Below are positions 1 through 6,508 of a DNA stretch of 12,481 bases, in pieces. Source of the stretch: Promethearchaeota archaeon (lineage in GTDB: Archaea; Asgardarchaeota; Lokiarchaeia; Sigynarchaeales; SOKP01); the NCBI GenBank assembly GCA_016839845.1, contig JAEOTL010000372.1, positions 1 to 12,481 of the forward strand, read 5' to 3'. Made by a program: the position numbers and the translations under genes. The stretch's first letter is position 1, and every line of letters starts with the position of its first letter. The notes below the pieces were generated by a model. It saw only the letters and a program-made list of their open reading frames with translations, had not been told where the DNA came from and searched no databases.

Positions 1-507
1 AGTAATATTAGGCAAATTACAACAGGTGCATTTCAGGATCAACGGCCTTGCCTTAGTCCAGATGGAAAACACATTGCTTTTGTATCAAATCGAACTGGAC
101 CTTTTCCTGGTCTCTGGGTGATTCCAACTGAAGGTGGTCAAGAACCTCAACCTTTGCTAACCGATAGATGGGCGTATCGTCCTTGGTATTCTGTAGATGG
201 AAACATCATTTATTTTTTCTCTGTTGTCAACCAACGACGTCAAATTTGTCAAATCCCTTTTAGTGGAGGTAGTTTTACACCGCTAGCTAATGACGATAAG
301 GGAAATAGTCATGGACCGTTTACGGATCCCAGTGGTGAATGTCTATTAATGCATTCTACACGTGGGGGAAACTGGGGGCTTTGGGAACTCCCTCTTGACG
401 GAAGTTCTCCTCGATCAATACAACCCCCTGGATTTGAATATGCTACACACCCAACTCGAGCGAAGAACGGAAATATCACCTTTGATGTTGTAAGGTTTAA
501 TAAATAA
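1..507 (+). CDS. TolB/WD40-like beta-propeller repeat protein, 3' part (5' end outside window)
   Basis: The frame is open from base 1 and ends at TAA 505-507, giving 168 residues of a C-terminus. PD40/TolB-type propeller blades are visible: SPDGKHIAFVSNR followed by LWVIP and GG at about residues 19-47, then a second blade around WYSVDGNIIYFFS and a third with PFTDPSGECLLMHSTR, GLWELP. These blades normally build a beta-propeller that binds proteins or small ligands; in TolB-related proteins they often sit beside a protease or amidohydrolase domain, but none of that is in view. The last blade ends in a short NITFDVVRFNK tail, so the stop looks natural. A GTG at 118 is internal to a blade and is not the start. 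No membrane segment is seen in this part. The function of the whole protein cannot be told; the repeat family call is strong. Confidence 0.85.
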   Translation, partial: SNIRQITTGAFQDQRPCLSPDGKHIAFVSNRTGPFPGLWVIPTEGGQEPQPLLTDRWAYRPWYSVDGNIIYFFSVVNQRRQICQIPFSGGSFTPLANDDKGNSHGPFTDPSGECLLMHSTRGGNWGLWELPLDGSSPRSIQPPGFEYATHPTRAKNGNITFDVVRFNK

Positions 508-548
508 TTTGAGTAAAATTATATATTAGAAAGTTTCATACATTTCTG

Positions 549-558
549 TTAAATATAG
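549..558 (+). promoter_or_regulatory. TATA-like element of the Nudix-like gene
   Basis: The string TTAAATATAG is centred about 23 bases before the ATG at 576. There is no Shine-Dalgarno match between them. This geometry suits an archaeal TATA box driving a leaderless or nearly leaderless mRNA. Inference from spacing and base composition only. Confidence 0.35.
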
Positions 559-575
559 TTATAACTGATGTACTA

Positions 576-1079
576 ATGACATCAAATCACATAGGTTTTG
601 GATCGAAACCAGGGACTATTGGTGGGCCAAATATCCGGATTGTCATGATTGAACAAAATCAAATCTTACTGTATAGACACGAGAGTGAAGATTACTGGGT
701 ACTTCCTGGAGGTGGCCCATTATTTGATGAAACTACTAAAGATGCCATAATGAGAATTATCAAGAAAAAAGGAGGATTCGAGATAGAAGTTCAACGGTTG
801 ATAGGGATAATAGAGAATTTTTTTGTTTGGAAAAGTAAAAGAAACTTTCTTGACGGGCGTAAAATCCACGGAATAGGATTTCTTTATCTCGTGGCTCCCA
901 AAGAACCTAGTGGACCTTGGCAACAAGAAGAATTTCGTGGTATTGACCCTCCAGAACTTATCTTCAAATGGTTTAAGCTAGACGAACTTAGTGATGTCGA
1001 CCTCAGACCAGAATGTTTGAAACAATTAATGAAAAAGATCCCAAGTAACCCAGTACATGTTGTGTGTCGTACTGAATAA
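576..1079 (+). CDS. Nudix-fold protein with degenerate catalytic box
   Basis: This 167-residue protein has the Nudix fold signature: a strand RIVMIEQNQILLYRH (21-35), WVLPGGGP (41-48), and a 23-residue Nudix box at 46-68. Family members normally hydrolyse nucleoside diphosphates linked to another group, using Mg2+ held by glutamates in GX5EX7REUXEEXGU. Here G46, E52, R60, G67 and F68 fit, but the three glutamates of REUxEE are I61, K64 and K65, so the main metal-binding residues are gone. The reading frame is intact, codons are ordinary and flanking strands are well formed, so it looks like an expressed pseudoenzyme or a binding or regulatory protein rather than decay. The ATG start follows a TATA-like element and has no Shine-Dalgarno sequence. 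It converges on the NTF2-like gene 68 bases away. Family call is firm; loss of activity is inference. Confidence 0.85.
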   Translation: MTSNHIGFGSKPGTIGGPNIRIVMIEQNQILLYRHESEDYWVLPGGGPLFDETTKDAIMRIIKKKGGFEIEVQRLIGIIENFFVWKSKRNFLDGRKIHGIGFLYLVAPKEPSGPWQQEEFRGIDPPELIFKWFKLDELSDVDLRPECLKQLMKKIPSNPVHVVCRTE

Positions 1080-1147
1080 TTTTCTTTCACCACCATCCCC
1101 ATATAATAAACCTATTACAATAGCAGAATTATTGAATAGAGTATGAA

Positions 1148-1621
1148 TTATGGTGCAAAACTTGAACGCATCTTTATACCCCAATGTCCTTCTTGATTTG
1201 TAATAATCCAAATGGAAGGGAAAATACCAATTTTGCTCCCATCAGTTCTATACCGCGAAAATTGAATTTGTAGATGTACTTTGTTTAGATCACTTTGAAT
1301 CACTTGACGATAATCCCAGCAGCTGTGATTCCAACCGTAATCTCTTGTGAACCATGTAAAAAAATTGTCAACTTGAATTGGGGACTTCTCAGTGATGAGT
1401 AATTTTCCCCCCTTTCCAATCCGGGCATGGGGGAAATTACACGCATTAGAACAACCTTCACTGTCTTGATTATTAAAACTATTCATGAAGGATATAGCAG
1501 CGTTTACTGCCTTTTCTTCAGAAATATTTTTTATAATAGTTACAACTTTTGTCGTTTCAATAGAATCCTGAGTTACTTTTTCTGTAGTGATAATCTCTTT
1601 AGGATAGTCGTTTTGACTCAT
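1148..1621 (-). CDS. NTF2-like (SnoaL-type fold) small protein
   Basis: The 157-residue product has an NTF2-like core from about residue 37 to the end: helix AVNAAISFMNSFNNQDSEG, then CNFPHARIG (61-69), GWNHSCWD (96-103), KVHLQIQFSRYRTDG (114-128) and the closing HWGIKMRSSFAP. This pattern is that of small cone-shaped NTF2-superfamily proteins found in bacteria and archaea; members are enzymes (isomerases, dehydratases) or simple ligand-binding proteins, and the class seen here has no assigned reaction that I know. Residues 1-36 form a polar, Thr/Lys-rich extension. The gene starts 32 bases after the stop of MBL copy A on the same strand, so they could be cotranscribed. The gap is pyrimidine-rich with a TTTATTTAATAG string, so a separate weak promoter is also possible. 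Family call good, function unknown. Confidence 0.8.
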   Translation of the reverse strand: MSQNDYPKEIITTEKVTQDSIETTKVVTIIKNISEEKAVNAAISFMNSFNNQDSEGCSNACNFPHARIGKGGKLLITEKSPIQVDNFFTWFTRDYGWNHSCWDYRQVIQSDLNKVHLQIQFSRYRTDGSKIGIFPSIWIITNQEGHWGIKMRSSFAP

Positions 1622-1653
1622 TTTGAATCATCTATTAAATAAAAGAGAGAAAA

Positions 1654-2856
1654 TTATTGTTTCTTACTTTTTAGAAATTCCTTATCTTTGTCAATATAGT
1701 GTACCCAAGCGTTTCGAGACATTAAGCAATAATCTTCGGCAGCTAGATTTTTCAAAAGTTCAATACGTAATTTCCGGGCTTCAGTATTCTCGGGATCTGA
1801 TTGAATTAAAATATCCAACACTTCAATTGCGAGTTGTGCTTGATCATTTTCTAGAAGATCTTTTGCTCTGCCTAGAATTTTATCAGAATCTCCTATTAAA
1901 TTGTATAGTTCCCCAATAACTTCCTTTTCTGGTCTGGGGAGGAGATGTGCAGGGTTACCATCAAAATATCCGTGATACCATCTGTAAACGTTAAACACAA
2001 AAAATTCTGTTCTTGAATATAATGGTCTTAAATAGGGATCCTTCGCAAGGTGATCTGGGAGTTTAATCTTATGGATCATTTCAGTAATATGGGTTCCTTT
2101 ATTGATATGGTCGACTACTTGATCATGCAAATTTCGAATCGCAGCTATATTCAAGTCTAATATTTTTAGTGCCCTTTTTCCTGCGTAATAAAAACCCGCA
2201 CCATTACAAAATAGATGCTCAGGATTGAGGGCTCTTACATCTTCTAAAGCTTTAGCCCAATCTAAAGCAAATCGAGTCGGCTTCCAAGGATTTCCTACAT
2301 TTGGTAAGCCGGCAATGACAAGATCTCCTATGAATGCAGCCTTAAGCTCAGGAACATAGACCCATACCGCATCATCCGTTTCTGCTCTGACGGCGTGAAG
2401 CTCAAAAGTTTTGTCACCTAATTTTATGGTCATATCTCCTAAAAATGTTTTCGTGGGATATACAAATTCGGGAGTTCTGAAAAATTCCGGAACATTAAAT
2501 TGTACTGCTGTTATGTGTGCTCTATGAGGAGCAAGCATTTTATACTTATCTAATCGTTCTGGTAAATATTCGCTTGCAATTATTTCCGGGTTATCCTTTA
2601 AGTAGGCGGCAGCACCACCAACATGATCACCGTGTCCATGTGTGTAAATAATATATTTGATGGTTCCATTAATTTTCTTGAAGACCTCCTTTCCTACATC
2701 AACTCTCGCTATGGTATCAATTAAAACAACTCCATGACTAGTTTCTACCCATGCACATCCTGCTATTGGCAAAACAGCAGTATGAACATCTTTTATGGGG
2801 TTTGTGAACCTAGCTTGCGGAGCACCCAAAACACGAGTGGGTTTAATTTCATTCAT
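1654..2856 (-). CDS. MBL-fold hydrolase, alkylsulfatase-like with dimerisation domain (copy A)
   Basis: The 400-residue product combines a metallo-beta-lactamase domain (about 15-245) with an alkylsulfatase dimerisation region (about 250-390; YHGYFDGNPAHLLPRPEKE at 294-312 and a helical hairpin after it). Metal motif THGHGDH is at 72-78 (H73, H75, D77, H78). E159 and D178 (FIGDL) lie 19 residues apart, as do the two zinc-binding glutamates of the sulfatase SdsA1. The last expected ligand, a histidine in an SHHWP-like motif, is absent: the matching stretch reads LFCNGAG (215-221). Known sulfatases of about 650 residues also carry a C-terminal SCP2-like domain, which is missing here. No signal peptide, so probably cytoplasmic. 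A TATA-like TTTTTTAAAATC lies about 23 bases before the ATG. It lies 57 bases after the dehydrogenase gene. Close paralogue of the gene at 8427-9653. Sulfatase activity is not claimed. Confidence 0.87.
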   Translation of the reverse strand: MNEIKPTRVLGAPQARFTNPIKDVHTAVLPIAGCAWVETSHGVVLIDTIARVDVGKEVFKKINGTIKYIIYTHGHGDHVGGAAAYLKDNPEIIASEYLPERLDKYKMLAPHRAHITAVQFNVPEFFRTPEFVYPTKTFLGDMTIKLGDKTFELHAVRAETDDAVWVYVPELKAAFIGDLVIAGLPNVGNPWKPTRFALDWAKALEDVRALNPEHLFCNGAGFYYAGKRALKILDLNIAAIRNLHDQVVDHINKGTHITEMIHKIKLPDHLAKDPYLRPLYSRTEFFVFNVYRWYHGYFDGNPAHLLPRPEKEVIGELYNLIGDSDKILGRAKDLLENDQAQLAIEVLDILIQSDPENTEARKLRIELLKNLAAEDYCLMSRNAWVHYIDKDKEFLKSKKQ

Positions 2857-2872
2857 CTTTAGTTCTTCCTTT

Positions 2873-2884
2873 TGATTTTAAAAA
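2873..2884 (-). promoter_or_regulatory. TATA-like element of MBL copy A
   Basis: On the minus strand TTTTTTAAAATC is centred about 23 bases before the ATG of MBL copy A, the same spacing as at other genes here. It suggests that this gene can be transcribed separately from the dehydrogenase upstream. A purine stretch AAGGAAG closer to the ATG could be a weak ribosome site. Confidence 0.3.
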
Positions 2885-2913
2885 ATTGAAGGTTTAGTAA
2901 TTAATAATAATTT

Positions 2914-3954
2914 CTATTTGCTTATGTTTTTATTAATCTCTTCCCACACAGTCTCAACTGGTAAAGGTTGATAAGGTTTTTTTTCAAACTGTTGTTTACT
3001 AAGTTTATAGATCATTTTATTGAAGGGAATCTCGAGATTCATCGATTCTGCTAGTTTTATAAGGTATCCATTTAATGACTCAAGTTCAGATTTGTCTTTC
3101 TGACGATGAATCATATCCTGAGCCATGCTATTGAACCATGAGTATTTAAGATTTCTACGGAAATTATTAACTGCTGCTTCCTTATCAAGGTTCCTTCCTA
3201 GCTCCATTACGTTCCAAGAAGGTAGTCCTTTTAATTGAAATTCTTTGTAGCCAGCAGCCTTTACCACTTCCACACCTTCAAGATATACATTTAAAAAAAT
3301 ACTCCAAAGTTTGAAAATATCATCATCGTCTTTAAGCTCTGAACTTATTAGGGTAAATGTGGCATTTGAAAGATTTATTATAAATTTTGAATGAGCAGCA
3401 TCTTGGAATTGTTGAGTTGTTCTTGTTGGGATCCCAAGGTTTAAAATTTGAGCAATTTTTTCTGCCATTTTTAGATTTTCATTTTCCGGGGTTCCAAGAG
3501 TGAGGTATCCTTTACCTCTGGTTCCAATAGTTCCTGGCTCTTCTATCCAACCAGATTGTACGACAACACAATAAATATATTTCGTAAAATATTTTGGTAA
3601 GATCTGCTGATTCACAAACCCATTTTGTAACCCAATAACTATGGGTTTATCTCCCAATTTCTCAGAAATATCTTTAGCAACCTCCTTTAAATCGTAATTT
3701 TTAACGGTTATTACCACAACATCAATATTTGGGATTTCATTTAGATCTTCAATTACTTTTACTTTTATTGTTTCAGTATCTCCACTTACTATATTTTTTA
3801 GAATTAAACCATTCTTTTTTAACGCCTTAGCATTTTCACCACGCGCCAATAAGAAAACATTATCATTTTTTTGTGATAACCACCCTCCAAGGGTAGCACC
3901 TATACCACCAATCCCATAAATAACAATACTTAATTCATCATTTTTTTTATCCAT
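2914..3954 (-). CDS. Ketopantoate reductase (PanE/ApbA) family dehydrogenase
   Basis: This 346-residue protein fits the 2-dehydropantoate 2-reductase family, which reduces a 2-oxo acid with NAD(P)H. An N-terminal Rossmann motif GIGGIGATLGG is at 14-24, TVKNYD (84-88; K85) and GLQNG (108-112) match the cofactor and substrate region, and the C-terminal helical domain has HSKFIINLSNA (K190 and N194, matching the catalytic Lys and Asn) and SMAQD (276-280) followed by SELESLNG, where E290 matches the substrate-binding Glu. It is somewhat longer than typical PanE (about 300). No other coenzyme A genes are nearby, so the substrate may not be ketopantoate; many family members act on unknown oxo acids. 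I chose the ATG at 3954 over an in-frame TTG at 3963 because GAGTTGAT, one mismatch from the archaeal GAGGTGAT ribosome site, lies just before it. Confidence 0.86.
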   Translation of the reverse strand: MDKKNDELSIVIYGIGGIGATLGGWLSQKNDNVFLLARGENAKALKKNGLILKNIVSGDTETIKVKVIEDLNEIPNIDVVVITVKNYDLKEVAKDISEKLGDKPIVIGLQNGFVNQQILPKYFTKYIYCVVVQSGWIEEPGTIGTRGKGYLTLGTPENENLKMAEKIAQILNLGIPTRTTQQFQDAAHSKFIINLSNATFTLISSELKDDDDIFKLWSIFLNVYLEGVEVVKAAGYKEFQLKGLPSWNVMELGRNLDKEAAVNNFRRNLKYSWFNSMAQDMIHRQKDKSELESLNGYLIKLAESMNLEIPFNKMIYKLSKQQFEKKPYQPLPVETVWEEINKNISK

Positions 3955-4045
3955 AAAAATCAACTCTAATTAAAAAACAAAACTTAAATCTCGTAATTTT
4001 TTTAGAAATAGCTTGAAAACTAAAACTATAATAATATCTCTTGAT

Positions 4046-4060
4046 AAAAAGATAAAAAAA
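4046..4060 (-). terminator. T-run terminator after the kinase-like gene
   Basis: On the minus strand TTTTTTTATCTTTTT follows the kinase-like stop codon by about 30 bases, with no strong hairpin. A plain U-rich tract is the usual archaeal intrinsic termination signal. It would separate the kinase-like gene from the dehydrogenase. Confidence 0.4.
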
Positions 4061-4088
4061 TTTTCGATTATTAATTCTTAAAAGTACT

Positions 4089-5177
4089 TTAGCTTTCTAA
4101 AAGCTCCATACAATTTAAATCTTCAAAATTGAGAACTGCCTCTTCCCTGAACATATTAGGATTAGAATTCCAGAAGGGGATATAAAAGTTATTTATAAGT
4201 CCCATCCTATAGTCATAAAAACAATCATCATAACTATAATTTTTTATACCATAATTTATCAAAGCGTTATGATAGTGTTCTATAAGCTCTCTTTTAATTT
4301 TGCGGTGTTCCTCAGGTTTCGAGAACATTCCTATCATATATGCTAAATCATAATTTCCTACGCTTAAGCCCCAGCATGACCAATCACTTAGATAAGCCTT
4401 ACTTTGTTTACTATCAATGTTTTTGGGATAATAAAATTGCCAAGGGTGTGCGTCACCGTGTGTTAATGTTAGATTCTTTTTTTTACTAAATCTATTCCAA
4501 AGTACTTCTGGATATAGCGAATAACATTTGGAATATAATTCTATTCTTTCTCGACTTATTCTATTACTAGAAAGCTCTAAGAACTGAGGTAAATATTCTT
4601 CTATTGCTTTAAAAGAAGCAATAACAAGCTTTTTATTAATTTGGGGGGTACCGGTAATCTCTTCTAGTTTTGGGTGTTCCCACCAAAAAGCATGTATTGC
4701 AGCTAAGGTATCAATGGCCTTTTTAATTTTATCCATATGGGTTAAAAAATGTCTTTCAAAGTTCAGTTGAGTTAAAGAATATGTTTTTAACAAATTATTA
4801 AGGATAATAAGATTATCAATAGGCTCGTCAGATAAGTAGGCATAATAACAAGTGGGAATAGGCAATTCTTCCATTTTATCAGCAATGGTGTTATAAAATT
4901 GAACCTCTTTTTTAAGATGAGGTTTTATTTCATTTTTATACTGAAAGTCTGGTCGAAGTTTTTTTACAACTAATTCAACAGAAGGTAATTTCCCTTTAGC
5001 ATCATTAGAAAACTCCAATTCTAAGAAATAAATATTAGTGTTAGATCCTTTTTGAAAACCTTTCCTCAATATTGATGTAACTGATCCTTCTTGAAGATAA
5101 CCTTTTTTTCGTAAAATCTCTGTAATCCATTCAGGGGATATTTTTTCAATAGTTGGACTATCTTCGAAGTTTTTCAT
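4089..5177 (-). CDS. Aminoglycoside phosphotransferase/CHK-type small-molecule kinase-like protein
   Basis: The 362-residue product has the protein-kinase-like fold of the APH/choline-kinase/EcKinase group, which phosphorylates hydroxyl groups of small molecules with ATP. An N-lobe with ELVVKKLRPD holds the ATP lysine (K72 or K73), E91 in KKEVQFYN fits the salt-bridge Glu, the catalytic loop is THGDAHPWQ (239-247; D242), and the metal-binding Asp is D265 in LSDWSCWG. YDLAYMIGMF (277-285) follows as in the family. The residue usually Asn in the loop (HGDxHxxN) is Gln247, a conservative but unusual change at a Mg2+ ligand. N-terminal SPEWITEILRKKG resembles the start of other members. The substrate is unknown and nothing shows antibiotic resistance. 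It is transcribed away from the flavoprotein gene; a TATA-like TTAATAATTTAAG lies about 24 bases before ATG. Confidence 0.82.
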   Translation of the reverse strand: MKNFEDSPTIEKISPEWITEILRKKGYLQEGSVTSILRKGFQKGSNTNIYFLELEFSNDAKGKLPSVELVVKKLRPDFQYKNEIKPHLKKEVQFYNTIADKMEELPIPTCYYAYLSDEPIDNLIILNNLLKTYSLTQLNFERHFLTHMDKIKKAIDTLAAIHAFWWEHPKLEEITGTPQINKKLVIASFKAIEEYLPQFLELSSNRISRERIELYSKCYSLYPEVLWNRFSKKKNLTLTHGDAHPWQFYYPKNIDSKQSKAYLSDWSCWGLSVGNYDLAYMIGMFSKPEEHRKIKRELIEHYHNALINYGIKNYSYDDCFYDYRMGLINNFYIPFWNSNPNMFREEAVLNFEDLNCMELLES

Positions 5178-5194
5178 ATTTTACTAATCAAAAT

Positions 5195-5207
5195 CTTAAA
5201 TTATTAA
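5195..5207 (-). promoter_or_regulatory. TATA-like element of the kinase-like gene
   Basis: The minus-strand string TTAATAATTTAAG is centred about 24 bases before the ATG at 5177, with no ribosome site between them, fitting leaderless archaeal transcription. Confidence 0.35.
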
Positions 5208-5214
5208 TGTGACT

Positions 5215-5233
5215 GGGAAAAGTTTAAATTCCC
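5215..5233. repeat. Inverted repeat GGGAA-N9-TTCCC in the divergent promoter region
   Basis: Perfect five-base arms (5215-5219 and 5229-5233) flank a nine-base A/T-rich spacer containing TTTAAA. It lies in the 203-base gap between the divergent kinase-like and flavoprotein genes, just upstream of the kinase-like TATA element. G/C arms stand out in this A/T-rich gap. It could be an operator for a dimeric regulator, but short palindromes arise by chance. Confidence 0.3.
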
Positions 5234-5342
5234 CAAATTTTTTCTCCCAATTATTTCATAATCTGATAAAAAATTGTGCTAAATCCAAATTTGAGAGTAA
5301 AATATTTAGAGTGCAAATAATTTCTATATCTAAATTAATAAG

Positions 5343-5351
5343 AATATAAAT
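5343..5351 (+). promoter_or_regulatory. TATA-like element of the flavoprotein gene
   Basis: AATATAAAT is centred about 34 bases before ATG 5381. A start of transcription about 26 bases downstream would give a very short leader containing GTGAATTGAAAAA. The sequence supports a promoter here but not its exact start point. Confidence 0.35.
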
Positions 5352-5380
5352 TGAGAATTTTTACAAAGTGAATTGAAAAA

Positions 5381-6430
5381 ATGGTATTAGAAACAAACAT
5401 TACCAAGATGTTAGGGATTAAACACCCTATTATTGCCGCTCCAATGGGCCCTTTCTACACAACTGAGTTGACTATCGCCGTTTCAGAAGCGGGTGGGCTT
5501 GGTGTCTTAAGCCATAGCGCTTTGTTAAGCGACTATCAGAAAGGAAGGAATCCCGTTGAGATTATGAAAGAAAATATGTTACAGGTAGTTGAGCATACCG
5601 ATAAGCCTTTTGGATTTAATATAAGAACTTCGCGTAGGGAAATAAACGCCGCTCAATTAGTTACAGATATTCCAAAGTTCATTATGGAGAACCAAAGAGT
5701 AAAAGAACAGTGTGTTTATGCCATTACCAGTGCAGGATCTTCCAAAACTTTACCAGCGTCAAAGGATTACCAAAAATTGAAGGAAAGTGGATCACAAATT
5801 AAGCACTTTCATGTTGCACCAGCTTTATGGCTTGCTGATAAGTGTGTTGCTTCAGGAGTAGATGGAATGGTTGTCACTGGTGGTGAAGGTGGAGGTCATC
5901 AATCATTTGAAAAAGTAAGTACACTAGTTTTATTGCAACAAGTTATGCATAAGCATCCAGACATTCCTGTAATAGCATGCGGAGGATTTGCCACAGGTGA
6001 AGGGCTAGCTGCTGCTTTAGCATTGGGCGCGGGTGGTATTGCAATGGGTTCACGGTTTATAGCTTCAAATGAGAGTGAATTTAGTAGTGAGTATAAGGGT
6101 ATTGTTCCTCCAGCAAAGGCTCAAGATACTATATTGGTAACAGGGTCCTTAGGACCAATTCGGTTATGGAAAAATGAGTATTCATTGCATCACGGTCTTG
6201 TAGCTGATAAAGAGGCTAAAATAGCTCAAGAGGAAGCCATGTCACAATCAGAGTTAGTTGAAGAGATGAAGGCATACGAAGCAGCTTATAAAGGAGACAT
6301 TACTGGCGCCGTCCTCTTAGGGCAGAGTATTGGGCTTATTCAAAGCGTGGAAAATGTCAAGAAAATCGTTGATGAAGTAGTTGATGATGCTGAAAAACGT
6401 TTGAGAAATGCTTATGGGTTTTTAAAATAA
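5381..6430 (+). CDS. Nitronate monooxygenase / FabK-type enoyl reductase family flavoprotein
   Basis: The 349-residue TIM-barrel protein belongs to the FMN family that contains nitronate monooxygenase (oxidising alkyl nitronates) and FabK (enoyl-ACP reductase). N-terminal KHPIIAAPMGPF (14-25) matches the first FMN strand; SEAGGLGVLS (35-44) follows; GGEGGGH (167-173) corresponds to the family GxEAGGH with catalytic-type H173; ACGGFATGEGLAAALALGAGGIAMGSRF (199-226) is the phosphate-binding region. Length is normal for the family. Sequence alone does not separate the two activities. The next gene on the strand is a 3-hydroxyacyl-CoA dehydrogenase, which favours acyl-thioester chemistry over nitroalkane detoxification, though the 78-base gap holds a T-run and a new A/T-rich promoter-like stretch. 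The ATG is preceded by GTGAATTGAAAAA, similar to the leader of the next gene. Confidence 0.85.
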   Translation: MVLETNITKMLGIKHPIIAAPMGPFYTTELTIAVSEAGGLGVLSHSALLSDYQKGRNPVEIMKENMLQVVEHTDKPFGFNIRTSRREINAAQLVTDIPKFIMENQRVKEQCVYAITSAGSSKTLPASKDYQKLKESGSQIKHFHVAPALWLADKCVASGVDGMVVTGGEGGGHQSFEKVSTLVLLQQVMHKHPDIPVIACGGFATGEGLAAALALGAGGIAMGSRFIASNESEFSSEYKGIVPPAKAQDTILVTGSLGPIRLWKNEYSLHHGLVADKEAKIAQEEAMSQSELVEEMKAYEAAYKGDITGAVLLGQSIGLIQSVENVKKIVDEVVDDAEKRLRNAYGFLK

Positions 6431-6437
6431 GCAAAAT

Positions 6438-6462
6438 TTATTTCTTTTTTTTCTTTATTTTT
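6438..6462 (+). terminator. T-rich terminator after the flavoprotein gene
   Basis: A 25-base tract that is almost all T begins 8 bases after the stop at 6430, with no hairpin. This matches archaeal U-tract termination and suggests that the flavoprotein and dehydrogenase genes are at least partly separate transcripts. Confidence 0.5.
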
Positions 6463-6508
6463 GGTGTTAGTTTAATAAAACTTTGATATAAGAGAGTGAA
6501 ATTAAAAA

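Noticed and set aside
720..790. Frameshift as the cause of the odd Nudix box
   Set aside because: The frame continues with normal family residues on both sides and the box keeps its exact 23-residue spacing, so substitutions explain it better than a frameshift.
884..1211. Overlapping minus-strand frames across the end of the Nudix-like gene
   Set aside because: They are shadows of the Nudix-like and NTF2-like genes, with unremarkable composition and no family match.
1623..1919. Plus-strand open frame of 98 codons opposite MBL copy A
   Set aside because: It is antisense to the conserved dimerisation domain coding sequence and has no recognisable domain or ribosome site.
1654..2856. Active alkylsulfatase named outright
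   Set aside because: The architecture is sulfatase-like, but a zinc-ligand His and the C-terminal SCP2-like domain are absent, so the specific activity is not supported.
2914..3954. panE of coenzyme A synthesis
   Set aside because: Family motifs are clear, but no pan or coa genes are nearby and the protein is longer than usual, so the gene symbol would be over-reach.
4089..5177. Antibiotic resistance gene
   Set aside because: The APH-like fold is shared by many metabolic kinases; nothing in the sequence or context indicates aminoglycosides.
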